Shown here: positions 1 through 8,336 of the stretch, piece by piece
How the letters are laid out: every line of letters starts with the position of its first letter
How positions within the stretch are numbered: the first letter of the stretch is position 1
Assembly: GCA_035495435.1 (NCBI GenBank)
Contig: DATJFV010000037.1
Coordinates: forward strand, 1 to 64,000
Source of the DNA: JBDSKH01 sp035495435
GTDB lineage: Bacteria > Actinomycetota > Actinomycetes > Actinomycetales > Microbacteriaceae
DNA length: 64,000 nucleotides
Reading direction: 5' to 3'
Made by a program: the position numbers and the translations under genes
Notes under the pieces: generated by a model
Database searches by the model: none
What the model saw: the letters and a program-made list of their open reading frames with translations, nothing else
What the model was told of the DNA's origin: nothing

Positions 1-122
1 ACATCGCCAAGCTGCCCGGAATGCAGGGGCTCACGATCGTCGAGAACGCTCTCGAGGGGTTCGGGATCCCCGCCGAGGGTCCGGGTCGCGAGGAGTCGCG
101 CCGCGCGGCTGTGGCCGCCTAG
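1..122 (+). CDS. C-terminal fragment of an unidentified protein
   Basis: An open frame enters from the left edge and ends at a TAG at 120-122, giving about 39 residues that finish in an Arg/Ala-rich tail. No start or recognisable domain is in the window, so I cannot name it. Its stop overlaps by a few bases the stop of the convergent small gene on the other strand, so the two genes meet tail to tail. The call rests only on the frame, the GC-rich codon pattern and the tight convergent boundary. Confidence 0.45.
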   Translation, partial: IAKLPGMQGLTIVENALEGFGIPAEGPGREESRRAAVAA

Positions 123-325
123 TTCCTGCGTCGCCGCAGCACGCGTTTCATGCGCTCGACCTGACGGTCGGTGAATTCGTTCGACAGCTGCAGCGTCTCG
201 GCGGCCAGGTCGCCGCCGGCAGAGATCGCCCGGATCGTGCGCATCGCCCGCTCCTCCTGGGTTTCCGCGGGGCGCTTCTCGCCCGGATGCCGCGTGTCGT
301 CCGCGGGCGGCGTCTCGTCCGTCAC
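119..325 (-). CDS. Small conserved-looking basic-tailed protein (68 aa)
   Basis: This 68-residue protein starts at GTG 323-325, four bases after the stop of the sensor kinase, which suggests it is the last gene of the two-component operon. The N-terminal half is polar and acidic (ETPPADD, ETQEER). The C-terminal half looks helical and ends in a strongly basic tail (KRVLRRRRN). There is no signal peptide or membrane segment. I do not recognise the family. The GTG start is chosen because it abuts the kinase stop; an internal ATG would give a 41-residue protein. Confidence 0.5.
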   Translation of the reverse strand: MTDETPPADDTRHPGEKRPAETQEERAMRTIRAISAGGDLAAETLQLSNEFTDRQVERMKRVLRRRRN

Positions 326-329
326 GCTC

Positions 330-1670
330 TCAGTCTTCCGCGAGCGGCAGACGGATACGGAACTCAGCACCCGAACCCACCGCCGAGTGAGCGCTGATGC
401 GGCCGCCCATCCGCTCCACCAGCCGTGCGGCGATCGAGAGCCCGAGGCCCGTGCCGACCGGGCGGGCTCCCCGGTAGCGCTCGTGCAGCAGCCCGCGTTC
501 GAAGGCCCGCGCGGCGTCGTCCGGGGTGAGGCCGGGGCCACCGTCGGCAACCGCGAGAGCGGCGTCGCCCGCCGAGGCACCCACCGCCACCCGGATCTCG
601 GAACCGCGGGGACTCACCCGCAGCGCGTTCTCCAGCAGACCGTCGACCACCTGTCGCACGCGCGCCGCATCCGCTCGAACCCGGACCGGATGCTGCGGCA
701 GCTCGGGCGTGAGCCGCACCCCTCCCGCGTCGGCGGTCGCCGCCCACACCGCGAGCGCCGAGCTCACCACGTCGCGCAGATCGACGGTCGTGATGTCGAG
801 GGGGAAGTCGTCGGCCTCCAGACGCGCCAGTGCGAGCAGGTCGCTGGTGAACGCGGTGAGCCGATCCGATTCGGACACCAGCGTGCGGCCGACATCCGCC
901 GTCTCCGCCGGCGCGACCACGCCGTCGGCGAGCGCCTCGGCGTATCCGCGGATCGCGGTGAGCGGCGTGCGCAACTCGTGCGAGATCGAGAGCAGGAACT
1001 CGCGCTGCCGGCCCTCCGACCGGGCGAGCGCGGCATCCAGGGCGATCAGGGCGGCCTCGACGTCGGCCACCTCGGCGAGGTCGCTGCGGGCGACCGGAAC
1101 GTCGCGCTCGCCGGCGGCGAGTCGGCGCGCGGCCGTCGCCAACCGGGTGAGTGGACGGGCGAGCAGTCGGGAGAGGAGCACCGCGGCGACCACCGCGACG
1201 AGCAGCCCGATGCCGAGCGCGAGCAGCAGCCGGGGCCACACCGCCGAGCCGATGCCGAGCACCCGGTCGGCCGGCTGGGCGAGGACGACCCCGCCGGCGT
1301 CGGTGGCCCGCGCCTCGAGCAGATAGGTCTGCCCGCCCGACCGCACCGTGGTCGATGCGTCGCGGCCGGCGGCCACCGCGACGAGCACGCGCTTCGGCAC
1401 GATGCCGGCGGCGGATCCGGCGACCTCACCCGCCGGCCCGATCTGTGCAACGAGCAGCTGACCGTCGGTGAGGCCGGAGAGGCCCTCGATGATCGCCGTG
1501 CGGGTCGCCCGGGGCGCACTCGCCAGCCGCTCGGCCTGCACCGCGAGCTGGTCGCGTGTCGCGGCCGTGTCGGCCGATCGCACCAACTGCAGGGCTGCGA
1601 GCGCCGTCACCACGACGGCGACGAGGGCGACGCTGAGCGTCGCGAGCAGCACCCGGCGGCGCAGGCTCAT
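330..1670 (-). CDS. Membrane sensor histidine kinase
   Basis: A 446-residue two-component sensor that autophosphorylates and passes phosphate to the regulator encoded just upstream. It has an N-terminal membrane helix (about 7-29), an extracytoplasmic sensing region of about 115 residues, a second helix (about 146-168) and a HAMP linker. The dimerisation/phosphoacceptor motif SISHELRTPL carries His231. The catalytic domain shows an N box (LLENALR, 345-351), DGGPG (376-380) and GTGLGLS (407-412). The ATG at 1668-1670 overlaps the regulator stop as ATGA, so the pair is translationally coupled. The signal sensed is unknown; the secreted protein and lipoprotein in the same operon are candidate partners. 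Confidence 0.93.
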   Translation of the reverse strand: MSLRRRVLLATLSVALVAVVVTALAALQLVRSADTAATRDQLAVQAERLASAPRATRTAIIEGLSGLTDGQLLVAQIGPAGEVAGSAAGIVPKRVLVAVAAGRDASTTVRSGGQTYLLEARATDAGGVVLAQPADRVLGIGSAVWPRLLLALGIGLLVAVVAAVLLSRLLARPLTRLATAARRLAAGERDVPVARSDLAEVADVEAALIALDAALARSEGRQREFLLSISHELRTPLTAIRGYAEALADGVVAPAETADVGRTLVSESDRLTAFTSDLLALARLEADDFPLDITTVDLRDVVSSALAVWAATADAGGVRLTPELPQHPVRVRADAARVRQVVDGLLENALRVSPRGSEIRVAVGASAGDAALAVADGGPGLTPDDAARAFERGLLHERYRGARPVGTGLGLSIAARLVERMGGRISAHSAVGSGAEFRIRLPLAED

Positions 1671-2383
1671 CGGGCCGGCTCCATGCCGTAGCCGACCCCG
1701 CGGACGGTGCGGATCGGGTCGGGCGCCCCCAGCTTCGCGCGCAGCTGTGCGATGTGCACATCCACGGTGCGGGTCTGGCCGTAGTGGGCGGCGCCCCACA
1801 CGGCGGAGAGCAGCTGCTCGCGCGTGAACACCTGATCCGGGTGCGACATCAGGTGCGCGAGCAGATCGAACTCGGTGGTGGTCAGCCCCACCTCGGCGCC
1901 GTCGACCCGGGCGCGCCGCTGCGCGGGATCGAGTTCGATGCGACCGTGAGCGAGTGCGGCGCGTCCGGTCGGCAGGGTGCTGCGGCGGACCAGGCCGCGC
2001 ACCCGGGCAACGAGCTCCCGCGGGGAGAACGGCTTGGTGAGGTAGTCGTCGGCGCCGAGCTCCAGGCCGAGCACCCGGTCGAGCTCGGAGTCGTGCGCCG
2101 TGACGAACACGATCGGCACCCAGTTCTGCTCGGCCCGCAGCCGCCGCACGACCTCGGTGCCGTCGAGACCGGGAAGACCGATGTCGACGACGGCGGCGAC
2201 GGGCGCGAGCCGGCGGATGTCCGCCAGGCCCGCGACTCCGTCGCCACTCACGTGGACCCCGAAGCCGGCCTGGGTCAGGTAGAGACGCTGCAGGTCGCTG
2301 ATCGAGCGCTCGTCCTCGACGATCACCACCAGTCCGCGATCGGCCTCCATGGAGTCATTCAAGCCCACCGCAGCCGCCGTCAC
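1667..2383 (-). CDS. OmpR/PhoB-family response regulator
   Basis: This regulator pairs with the adjacent kinase. The receiver domain (about 18-130) has the acidic pocket (VEDE), phosphoacceptor Asp67 in VVDIGLPG, Thr95 and Lys117 in LTKPF. The C-terminal winged helix (about 145-235) has the OmpR-type TTTEFDLL and HIAQLRAKLG regions. Two starts are possible. GTG at 2381-2383 overlaps the lipoprotein stop as GTGA and is used here; ATG at 2348-2350 removes 11 residues and also leaves a complete receiver. Neither has a strong Shine-Dalgarno sequence, so coupling to the upstream gene favours the GTG. Confidence 0.92.
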   Translation of the reverse strand: MTAAAVGLNDSMEADRGLVVIVEDERSISDLQRLYLTQAGFGVHVSGDGVAGLADIRRLAPVAAVVDIGLPGLDGTEVVRRLRAEQNWVPIVFVTAHDSELDRVLGLELGADDYLTKPFSPRELVARVRGLVRRSTLPTGRAALAHGRIELDPAQRRARVDGAEVGLTTTEFDLLAHLMSHPDQVFTREQLLSAVWGAAHYGQTRTVDVHIAQLRAKLGAPDPIRTVRGVGYGMEPAR

Positions 2384-2625
2384 GGTGCGTCGTCGGTGCG
2401 TGCCGCGTCGTCCCCGGCACCGGCGTCGCCGTCCGCCGCGTCGAGCGCGTCCCCGGCGGCGTCGAGATCGGCGAGCACGTCACCGAGGTCGACGGGGTCC
2501 GTCGCCGCGGGGGTGGAGGCGCTCGTCGCGGGGGCGGCGCCCGTCCCGGCGTCGATGCGCCCGCATCCGGTCAGCGCACTCGTCGCGACCAGCGCGGCGA
2601 GCGCCACCACCGCGACCCGCCTCAT
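2380..2625 (-). CDS. Small acidic lipoprotein
   Basis: An 81-residue protein with a classic lipoprotein signal: basic N-terminus (MRR), hydrophobic core and lipobox LTGC with Cys21. The mature part is low-complexity Ala/Asp/Thr-rich and very acidic, with no recognisable domain. Its ATG overlaps the stop of the upstream secreted-protein gene (ATGA) and its stop overlaps the regulator GTG, so it is embedded in the two-component operon. It is probably anchored on the outer face of the membrane. An accessory role for the sensor is inferred from position only. Confidence 0.7.
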   Translation of the reverse strand: MRRVAVVALAALVATSALTGCGRIDAGTGAAPATSASTPAATDPVDLGDVLADLDAAGDALDAADGDAGAGDDAARTDDAP

Positions 2626-3329
2626 CGCAGCGTCTCCGCCAGGTCGCGGCCCGCCGATGCGGCGTCGCGGGCCGAGCGGATGGCGTCGTGCAGGCGGGTG
2701 CGGATGTCGCGCATCACGTCGTGGTCCGCGTTCCAGTCGGCGGGCGTCACGGCGAGGGATGCTGCGGCCAGCCCGTCGGCACCCGAGGTGGCGTCGGCGA
2801 TGTCGGCCGCCATGGCATCCAGCAAGCGCTGCTGCTCGTCAGTGGGGGAATCGCCGATCTTCGCCACCAGGGCGTCGTAGGCCTTCTGCAGTCGCGGCAG
2901 CGCGGTACCGGTGAGCCGGTCGGCACCGGCGGCGTAGAGCGCCTGCGGCAACGCGACCGCGTAGACCCGATAGTCGGTGAAGATCTGGTGGTAGTGGGTC
3001 AGCGCGTCGACGCGGGTGGTGTCGGCGGCGATCTGGCTCGCCAGGGTGTGCATCGCGTCGAGGTCGGCCTGCAGGGTCGCGGTGATGGTGGTGCGGTCGG
3101 CCTCGGTGAGCGACTCGTTGCGCTCGACCCGCGTGAGAGCGGTCGTCAGGGCGTCGATGCGTTTGCCGGTCGCCTCGGCGCCGGCCTTCTGGATGGCGGT
3201 CAGAGTGACCGGCTCGCCGTCGATCGTGCTGGCCGAGACGGTCAGGGCGGATGCCGGGAGAGCGGTGGCGGCGACGAGCGCCGCGCTGGTGAGTGTGGTC
3301 GCGATGATCGCGCGGAATGAGTTCTTCAT
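2622..3329 (-). CDS. Secreted alpha-helical protein, first gene of the two-component operon
   Basis: A 235-residue protein with a Sec signal peptide of about 28 residues ending in ALPASA, followed by a mature domain that looks almost entirely helical, rich in Ala, Asp and Thr with regular heptad-like spacing. No catalytic motif or known family is apparent. ATG 3327-3329 is preferred because it places MKNS directly before the hydrophobic core; an upstream GTG (3336-3338) would add three residues. It heads a five-gene chain that runs through lipoprotein, regulator, kinase and small protein with 4-base overlaps, so it may be an extracytoplasmic partner or target of that system. Confidence 0.7.
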   Translation of the reverse strand: MKNSFRAIIATTLTSAALVAATALPASALTVSASTIDGEPVTLTAIQKAGAEATGKRIDALTTALTRVERNESLTEADRTTITATLQADLDAMHTLASQIAADTTRVDALTHYHQIFTDYRVYAVALPQALYAAGADRLTGTALPRLQKAYDALVAKIGDSPTDEQQRLLDAMAADIADATSGADGLAAASLAVTPADWNADHDVMRDIRTRLHDAIRSARDAASAGRDLAETLR

Positions 3330-3403
3330 GCCCGACACGATGACGCACGCGGGTTCGGCTCGCGTGAACCCCGTGTTCGGGGAATGTAAGGGCTACCGCC
3401 CGG

Positions 3404-3592
3404 TCACTCCTCGGTGCGGTCGGCCTCGACCGTGGTCTCGCGGTCGCTGATGCCCTGGCCGGTGAGACTGTTCTCCACGTCCTCCGACATGCCGGAGTCG
3501 ACCGAGTCCCACGTCTGCGCCGAGCCGCCCGACTGGCTGCCGCTCGCGTTGTGGCCCGGGTCGTCGCGGTGTTCGCTCTTGTCCTCGCTCAT
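3404..3592 (-). CDS. Small acidic hydrophilic protein (62 aa)
   Basis: A 62-residue, highly charged, Ser/Glu/Asp-rich protein starting MSEDKSEH with no hydrophobic segment, probably disordered and cytosolic. It is divergent from the DUF2200 gene, with only 21 bases between the two starts. I do not recognise a family. The coding call rests on the ATG start, the sharp stop and the fit of the interval between neighbours; composition alone is weak evidence in GC-rich DNA. Confidence 0.45.
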   Translation of the reverse strand: MSEDKSEHRDDPGHNASGSQSGGSAQTWDSVDSGMSEDVENSLTGQGISDRETTVEADRTEE

Positions 3593-3613
3593 GGGTCCAT
3601 CCTGCCCCGTACC

Positions 3614-3964
3614 ATGCTGAATGTGAGCCGGATCTTCGATATGGCCTTCGCATCCGTGTACCCGCTGTACGTCGCCAAGGTCGAGCGAAAGGGGCGCACC
3701 CGCGCCGAACTCGACCAGACGATCGCCTGGCTGACCGGCTTCGGCGAGAAGGATCTGGCGCAGGAGATCGCCTCGGGGGCAAGCATGCGCGAATTCTTCG
3801 ATCACGCGCACCTCAACCCGAACGCCTCGCTGATCACCGGGATGATCTGCGGCGTCCGGGTGGAAGCGATCGAGGATCCGCTGATGCAGAAGATCCGCTA
3901 CCTCGACAAAGTCGTCGACGAACTGGCGAAGGGCAAGGCGTTGGAGAAGATCCTGAGGGCCTGA
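3614..3964 (+). CDS. DUF2200-family protein
   Basis: A protein of about 116 residues that matches the DUF2200 family pattern as I know it: an N-terminal MAFASVYPLYV segment, KVERKGRT, then WLTGF and a C-terminal helical region ending KALEKIL. The family is small, cytosolic and functionally uncharacterised. ATG 3614 is used. GTG 3623 is equally plausible, because family members usually begin only a few residues before the xRIxxMxFASVYP segment. Confidence 0.8.
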   Translation: MLNVSRIFDMAFASVYPLYVAKVERKGRTRAELDQTIAWLTGFGEKDLAQEIASGASMREFFDHAHLNPNASLITGMICGVRVEAIEDPLMQKIRYLDKVVDELAKGKALEKILRA

Positions 3965-3970
3965 CGACGA

Positions 3971-4345
3971 CTACGCCAGATAGACCTTGCGCAGCGTCTC
4001 GTGCACGATCCACGTGGTGCGCATTCCGGCGACAAGGCGCACCACCACACCGGGACGCAACTCGATCGGCGCGGGCGGGGCGGCATCCGGAACGCTGTCG
4101 AAACGCAGCGTCGCGCGACCCGACAGCACGACGAAGACCTCGTCGGCCTCGGTGTCGGTGGCGGTGCCGGGCGTCATCTCCCAGATGCCGACCTCGAGGT
4201 CGCCGAGCGTGCCGAGGGGGCGCAGGGCGGTCTCGGGGGCGCCGGCGATGACCTGTGCGGGGTCGTAGGGCTCGCGTTCCAGCGGCAGCGCTGCGGCGTC
4301 GACCGCGGCGCCGGGGGCGAGGCGGATGTCATCGGACGCGGTCAT
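3971..4345 (-). CDS. Cupin-domain protein next to an amine oxidase
   Basis: A 124-residue single-domain cupin: the first conserved motif lies around GTATDTEADEVFVVLSG and the barrel continues through ELRPGVVV to a C-terminal TTWIVHETLRKVYL. It resembles the DUF861/EutQ-like cupins of uncertain enzymatic role. The ATG overlaps the TGA of the upstream FAD-dependent oxidoreductase (ATGA), so the two are coupled. Cupins of this class often accompany glycine/D-amino-acid-oxidase-type genes and may bind or process the reaction product; that is inference. Confidence 0.82.
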   Translation of the reverse strand: MTASDDIRLAPGAAVDAAALPLEREPYDPAQVIAGAPETALRPLGTLGDLEVGIWEMTPGTATDTEADEVFVVLSGRATLRFDSVPDAAPPAPIELRPGVVVRLVAGMRTTWIVHETLRKVYLA

Positions 4346-5730
4346 GAATCGAACCCCAGTCCCAGAGCATCCAGCGTCGTGAGCAGCAGATTGCGGCGAC
4401 CCTCGCGGTGATCGGCACGATCCAGTGACCAGCGGGTGAGGTTGATGCCGACTGCGGCCGCCGGCTCGGGCGGGAACGGCAGGGGGCGCTCGCGCACCAT
4501 CCGCAGTTCGGTGCGCTCGGTGCTCTCCCCCGCCAGGAGGTCGAGCATCACGTCGGCGGCGAAGCGGGTTGCCGCCACCCCGAGCCCGGTGAACCCGGCA
4601 GCGTAGGCGACCTGGCCGCCGCGGGCGGTGCCGTAGAACGCGCAGAACCTCGTGCAGGTGTCGATCGCGCCCGCCCAGCGGTGACTGAAGCGCAACCCCT
4701 CGAGCTGCGGGAACGTGGTGAAGAAGTGGCTCGCCAGACGCTGGTGACTCGCGGGGCGGTTCTCGTACCGCTCGCGCACCCGGCCGCCGTAGTGGTACAC
4801 CGCGTCGTACCCGCCGAACAGGATGCGGTTGTCGGCGGTCAGCCGGTAGTAGTGGAACTGGTTCGCCAGATCGGCCAGGCCCTGCCGGTTGCTCCAGCCG
4901 ATCGATGCCAGCTGCGCGGGGCTGAGCGGCTCGGTCATGAGCACGTAGTCGTACACCGGCACGGTCATCAGCCGGTTGCGCTTCAACAGCGACGGGAACA
5001 CGTTCGTCGCCAACGCCACCTGTCGCGCGTGCACCTGGCCCGCCGCCGTCTGCACCGTGGTGCCCGCCACCGCCCGCACCGGCGAGTCCTCGAAGATCTC
5101 GACGCCCCGGTCACGCGCCAGCCGAGCCAGCTCGTTCGCCAGCTTCGCCGGATGCACCAGCGCCGTCGTGCGCCGGTCCCAGCGCCCCGCCAGATACGTC
5201 GGCGAGTCGAGCTCGCGACGCACCGCCTCGCCGTCGAGGAACACGCTGTCGGGCGTCGACTCGCCCTCCAGCCACTCGAGCTGATGCGGCTCGATCGCGA
5301 CGCTCAGGGTGCCGGTGCGTTCGAAGTCGCTGTCGCGCACGGTGGCCTCGATCTCGTCGAGGTTCTGCATGCCCAACCGGTCGAGCTGCTCGAGCTCCTC
5401 CGGCCAGCGTCGCCGGCCGTTCTCCTCGCCGTGGGTGAGGCTGGCCTCGACGAAACCGCCGTTGCGACCCGATGCCGCCCACCCGACCGAGCGGGCCTCG
5501 ACCACGACGACCCGGGCATCCGGATCGCGCTCCTTCGCCCGCAGCGCCGTCCACAGCCCGGTGTACCCGCCGCCGACGACCGCCAGGTCTGCCTCGACCG
5601 TGCCGCGCAGCTTCGGGAACCGCTCGCCGGGCGCATCCTCGGTCCAGAAGACCGCGTCGCGCGTGTCGCGCAACGATTCGGCGATGACGGATGGCGCGGG
5701 AACGTGCCGCTCGAACGCGGTGGGTCGCAT
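4342..5730 (-). CDS. FAD-dependent DAO-family oxidoreductase, PuuB-like
   Basis: A 462-residue flavoenzyme of the glycine/D-amino-acid oxidase superfamily. The FAD-binding motif VVGGGYTGL lies at about 51-59, the second dinucleotide-contact strand ends in VVVVEA, and SGRNGG is typical of gamma-glutamylputrescine oxidase (PuuB)-like members. The C-terminal HRWAGAID...GFTGLGVA region closes the flavin site. It probably oxidises an amine or N-substituted amino acid to an imine or aldehyde, producing H2O2. It is coupled to the downstream cupin. The exact substrate cannot be read from sequence. Confidence 0.85.
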   Translation of the reverse strand: MRPTAFERHVPAPSVIAESLRDTRDAVFWTEDAPGERFPKLRGTVEADLAVVGGGYTGLWTALRAKERDPDARVVVVEARSVGWAASGRNGGFVEASLTHGEENGRRRWPEELEQLDRLGMQNLDEIEATVRDSDFERTGTLSVAIEPHQLEWLEGESTPDSVFLDGEAVRRELDSPTYLAGRWDRRTTALVHPAKLANELARLARDRGVEIFEDSPVRAVAGTTVQTAAGQVHARQVALATNVFPSLLKRNRLMTVPVYDYVLMTEPLSPAQLASIGWSNRQGLADLANQFHYYRLTADNRILFGGYDAVYHYGGRVRERYENRPASHQRLASHFFTTFPQLEGLRFSHRWAGAIDTCTRFCAFYGTARGGQVAYAAGFTGLGVAATRFAADVMLDLLAGESTERTELRMVRERPLPFPPEPAAAVGINLTRWSLDRADHREGRRNLLLTTLDALGLGFDS

Positions 5731-5740
5731 GGCTCGGACT

Positions 5741-7822
5741 CTACCGAGTGCGTGTCAGCGCCCGCGACAGACCCGGCCACCAGAACGCGTCGCCCAGCAG
5801 GAACACGATCGCGGGCACCAGCACCGTGCGCACCAGCAACGTGTCGAGCAGCACCCCGATGCAGACGATCACGCCGATCTGGGCCAGAGCGACCACCGGC
5901 AGCACCCCGAGCACCACGAACACCGCCGCGAGCAGGATGCCGGCGCTGGTGATCACCGCACCGGTCGTGCCCACCGCGGTGATCATCGCCTGCTTCGTCG
6001 AGACACCGCTGAGGCGCTCTTCTCGGGCACGCGTCACCAGGAAGATGTTGTAGTCCACGCCCAGCGCCACGAGGAACAGGAACCCGTAGAGCACCACGCT
6101 GGTATCGAACGCGGCGAACCCCAGGATGTTCTGGAAGATCCAGGTCGAGGCGCCGATGCTCGCGAAGAACGTCGCCAGCACCGTCGCGATCAGCACCACC
6201 GGGGCGACCAGCGAGCGCAGCAGCAGGGCCAGGATTCCGAAGACGACGGCGATGATCAGCGGCAGGATGAGGCGCTGATCCCGCAGTGACGCGTCGCGCA
6301 CGTCGAGGGCGGTGGCGTCGGCGCCGCCCACCAGGGTGTCGGCGAGGTCACCGCCGCGGTCGGAGAACTCCGTGCGCAGCGACTCGATCGTGGCGAACGC
6401 CTCGTCGCTCTGGGGCGCCGCGTCGAGCGTCACCGTCAACTGGGTGCGGCCGTCCCACGACGCGCCGGGGCGCACCGAGGCGACACCGTCGGTGCCCTCG
6501 ATCAGGCTGGCCGCGTCGTCGGCGACCGCGTCGGGCGCGAGCACCACGGCGGGCGAGGTGAGTCCGGCCGGATAGGAGCGCTCGAGCACATCCTGCGCCT
6601 GCGCCGACTCGGGGTTGCCGACGAACTGGTCCACCTGCGGCAGGCCGACCTTGAAGCCGAGGCCGCCGAGCGCGAGCACCGCGAGAACGACGACCGACCC
6701 GGCCATCACCGCGATCGGGCGACGCGAGGCCGCGGTGCCGATGCGGCTCCAGATGCCGTGCGGGGCCGCGTTGTCACCGGTGGCATCGGCCGCGACGCGC
6801 GGCACGAACGGCCAGAACAGGCCGCGACCGCAGACCACGAGCGCGGCGGGGAGCACGAGCAGACCGAAGGCCAGCGCGATGAGGATGCCCAGCGCGCACG
6901 CGAAGCCGAGGGCACGGGTGCTGTCGAGCGACCCGAGAAGCAGGAGCAGCAGCGAGAGGATCACCGTGCTGCCACTGGCCAGGATCGCGGCACCGGCGCC
7001 GCGGACCGCGGTGCGCATCGCGGTGAAGCGGTTGCTCTCGCGCAGCAGCTCTTCGCGGTACCGGGCGACGAGCAGCAGGGCGTAGTTCGTGCCGGCGCCG
7101 AAGACGAGCACCGATTGGATGCCCGAGATCGAGGGGTCGATCGTGAACCCGATCGCGTCGCCGGCCGCCGTCACCACGAAGCGGGCGAGGCCGTCGGCGA
7201 TGCCCACCGTCAGCAGCGGCACGATCCAGAGCACCGGGCTGCGGTAGGTGACGATGAGCAGCACGCCGACGACGATGACGGTGATGAGCAGCAGCCGGAA
7301 GTCGGCTCCGGCGAACGCGTTGGCGGTGTCGGCCTGGAACCCGACGGGACCGGTCAGCAGGGCGCGCATGCCGTCGGGCAGGCCGTCGCCGGCGATCGTG
7401 CGCAGCTGATCAGCGGTGCCGGCGAGGTCGTCCTCGACGTCGGCCTGGTTGAGCGGAACGGTGACGATCACCGCGGTGCCGTCATCCGACGGGATCGGTG
7501 CCACCGCCTGCGGGGCGGTGGATTCCTCGGCGAGACGGCCCGCAGCATCCGCCGCCGCCGCCAGCTCGCTGTCGCTGAGCTTCGCGCCGTCTTCGCGGTC
7601 GAACACGAACAGCGCCGCGGTCGCGTCGGCGTCGGGCCCCTCGGCGAGCAGCGCGCTCACCCGCGCCGACTGCACGTCGTCGGGAAGCCCCGCCTGCGGG
7701 TAGCTGTCGCTTGCCGGGCCGGAGAGGAGACCGAAAGCCGCTCCGGAGATGAGGATGGCCACCCCGAGGGTGATCCACGAGGACAGTCGGCTGGACACGA
7801 GGGCCTGAAGAACTCTGCGCAC
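5741..7822 (-). CDS. MMPL-family (RND superfamily) membrane transporter
   Basis: A 693-residue transporter with the MMPL layout: an N-terminal membrane helix, a large extracytoplasmic domain, a block of helices (about 175-330, including LVFGAGTNYALLLVARYREEL), a second extracytoplasmic domain and a second helical block with GVDYNIFLVTRAREE. The repeated (F/L)G.xxxYxxxLVxRxREE motif is diagnostic. Members export lipids, siderophores or drugs. The start is GTG 7820-7822, directly below an operator-like palindrome and with no Shine-Dalgarno sequence, so the mRNA may be leaderless. The divergent MarR-family gene is the likely repressor. Confidence 0.9.
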   Translation of the reverse strand: MRRVLQALVSSRLSSWITLGVAILISGAAFGLLSGPASDSYPQAGLPDDVQSARVSALLAEGPDADATAALFVFDREDGAKLSDSELAAAADAAGRLAEESTAPQAVAPIPSDDGTAVIVTVPLNQADVEDDLAGTADQLRTIAGDGLPDGMRALLTGPVGFQADTANAFAGADFRLLLITVIVVGVLLIVTYRSPVLWIVPLLTVGIADGLARFVVTAAGDAIGFTIDPSISGIQSVLVFGAGTNYALLLVARYREELLRESNRFTAMRTAVRGAGAAILASGSTVILSLLLLLLGSLDSTRALGFACALGILIALAFGLLVLPAALVVCGRGLFWPFVPRVAADATGDNAAPHGIWSRIGTAASRRPIAVMAGSVVVLAVLALGGLGFKVGLPQVDQFVGNPESAQAQDVLERSYPAGLTSPAVVLAPDAVADDAASLIEGTDGVASVRPGASWDGRTQLTVTLDAAPQSDEAFATIESLRTEFSDRGGDLADTLVGGADATALDVRDASLRDQRLILPLIIAVVFGILALLLRSLVAPVVLIATVLATFFASIGASTWIFQNILGFAAFDTSVVLYGFLFLVALGVDYNIFLVTRAREERLSGVSTKQAMITAVGTTGAVITSAGILLAAVFVVLGVLPVVALAQIGVIVCIGVLLDTLLVRTVLVPAIVFLLGDAFWWPGLSRALTRTR

Positions 7823-7823
7823 G

Positions 7824-7843
7824 ATTTAGTACTGTAACTAAAA
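7824..7843. promoter_or_regulatory. MarR-type operator and divergent promoter
   Basis: The 51 bases between the MMPL and MarR starts are AT-rich and contain the perfect inverted repeat TTTAGT (7825-7830), six bases, ACTAAA (7837-7842). The inner bases are also partly symmetric. The length and symmetry fit a MarR dimer site, and it abuts the MMPL start codon, so binding there should block both promoters. Assignment to the adjacent regulator is inference. Confidence 0.65.
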
Positions 7844-7873
7844 TTGTTTGCGATGCACAATGGAGACGTGGAT

Positions 7874-8326
7874 ATGCCCGCTTCGCCGCCGCGCTACGCC
7901 GACCAGCTGCGCGCGATCTCGGCACTCGATGAGCGTTTTCGCGCCCTGCTGGCCCGGTCGCTCGACCTCAACTTCAGCGCCCTGGAGGCCATGGAGCATC
8001 TCATGCGCGAGGGTCCGCTCACCCCGTCAGAGTTGGCGGAGCGTCTCGGGCTCACCCCCGGCGCCATCACCGGCGTCATCAAACGCCTCGAGAGCACCGG
8101 CCACGCCCACCGCGAAGCCTCCGACGGAGACGGACGCAGTGTACGGATCGCGCCCGAGCCCGCCTCCATTCGCACCGCCACCGAGCGCCTCATGCCGCTG
8201 ATCATCGACATGAGCAGTCGCACCTCCCGCTACGAGGCGCACGAGATGGAGGTCATCCACCGCTTCCTCGACGACGTGACCGCGGCGTATCAGGCCGGCA
8301 TCGACGGGATGGCGAAGCGCGCCTGA
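7874..8326 (+). CDS. MarR-family transcriptional regulator
   Basis: A 150-residue winged-helix regulator. The recognition region LTPSELAERLGLTPGAITGVIKRLESTG and the wing (EASDGDGRSVRI) are characteristic of MarR proteins; flanking helices form the dimer interface. ATG 7874 is chosen because GGAG lies eight bases upstream (7862-7865); ATG 7853 and TTG 7844 are in frame but have no such signal. It is divergent from the MMPL exporter and shares the palindromic control region, so it probably represses the exporter and itself until a ligand binds. Confidence 0.88.
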   Translation: MPASPPRYADQLRAISALDERFRALLARSLDLNFSALEAMEHLMREGPLTPSELAERLGLTPGAITGVIKRLESTGHAHREASDGDGRSVRIAPEPASIRTATERLMPLIIDMSSRTSRYEAHEMEVIHRFLDDVTAAYQAGIDGMAKRA

Positions 8327-8336
8327 GCCGATCACC

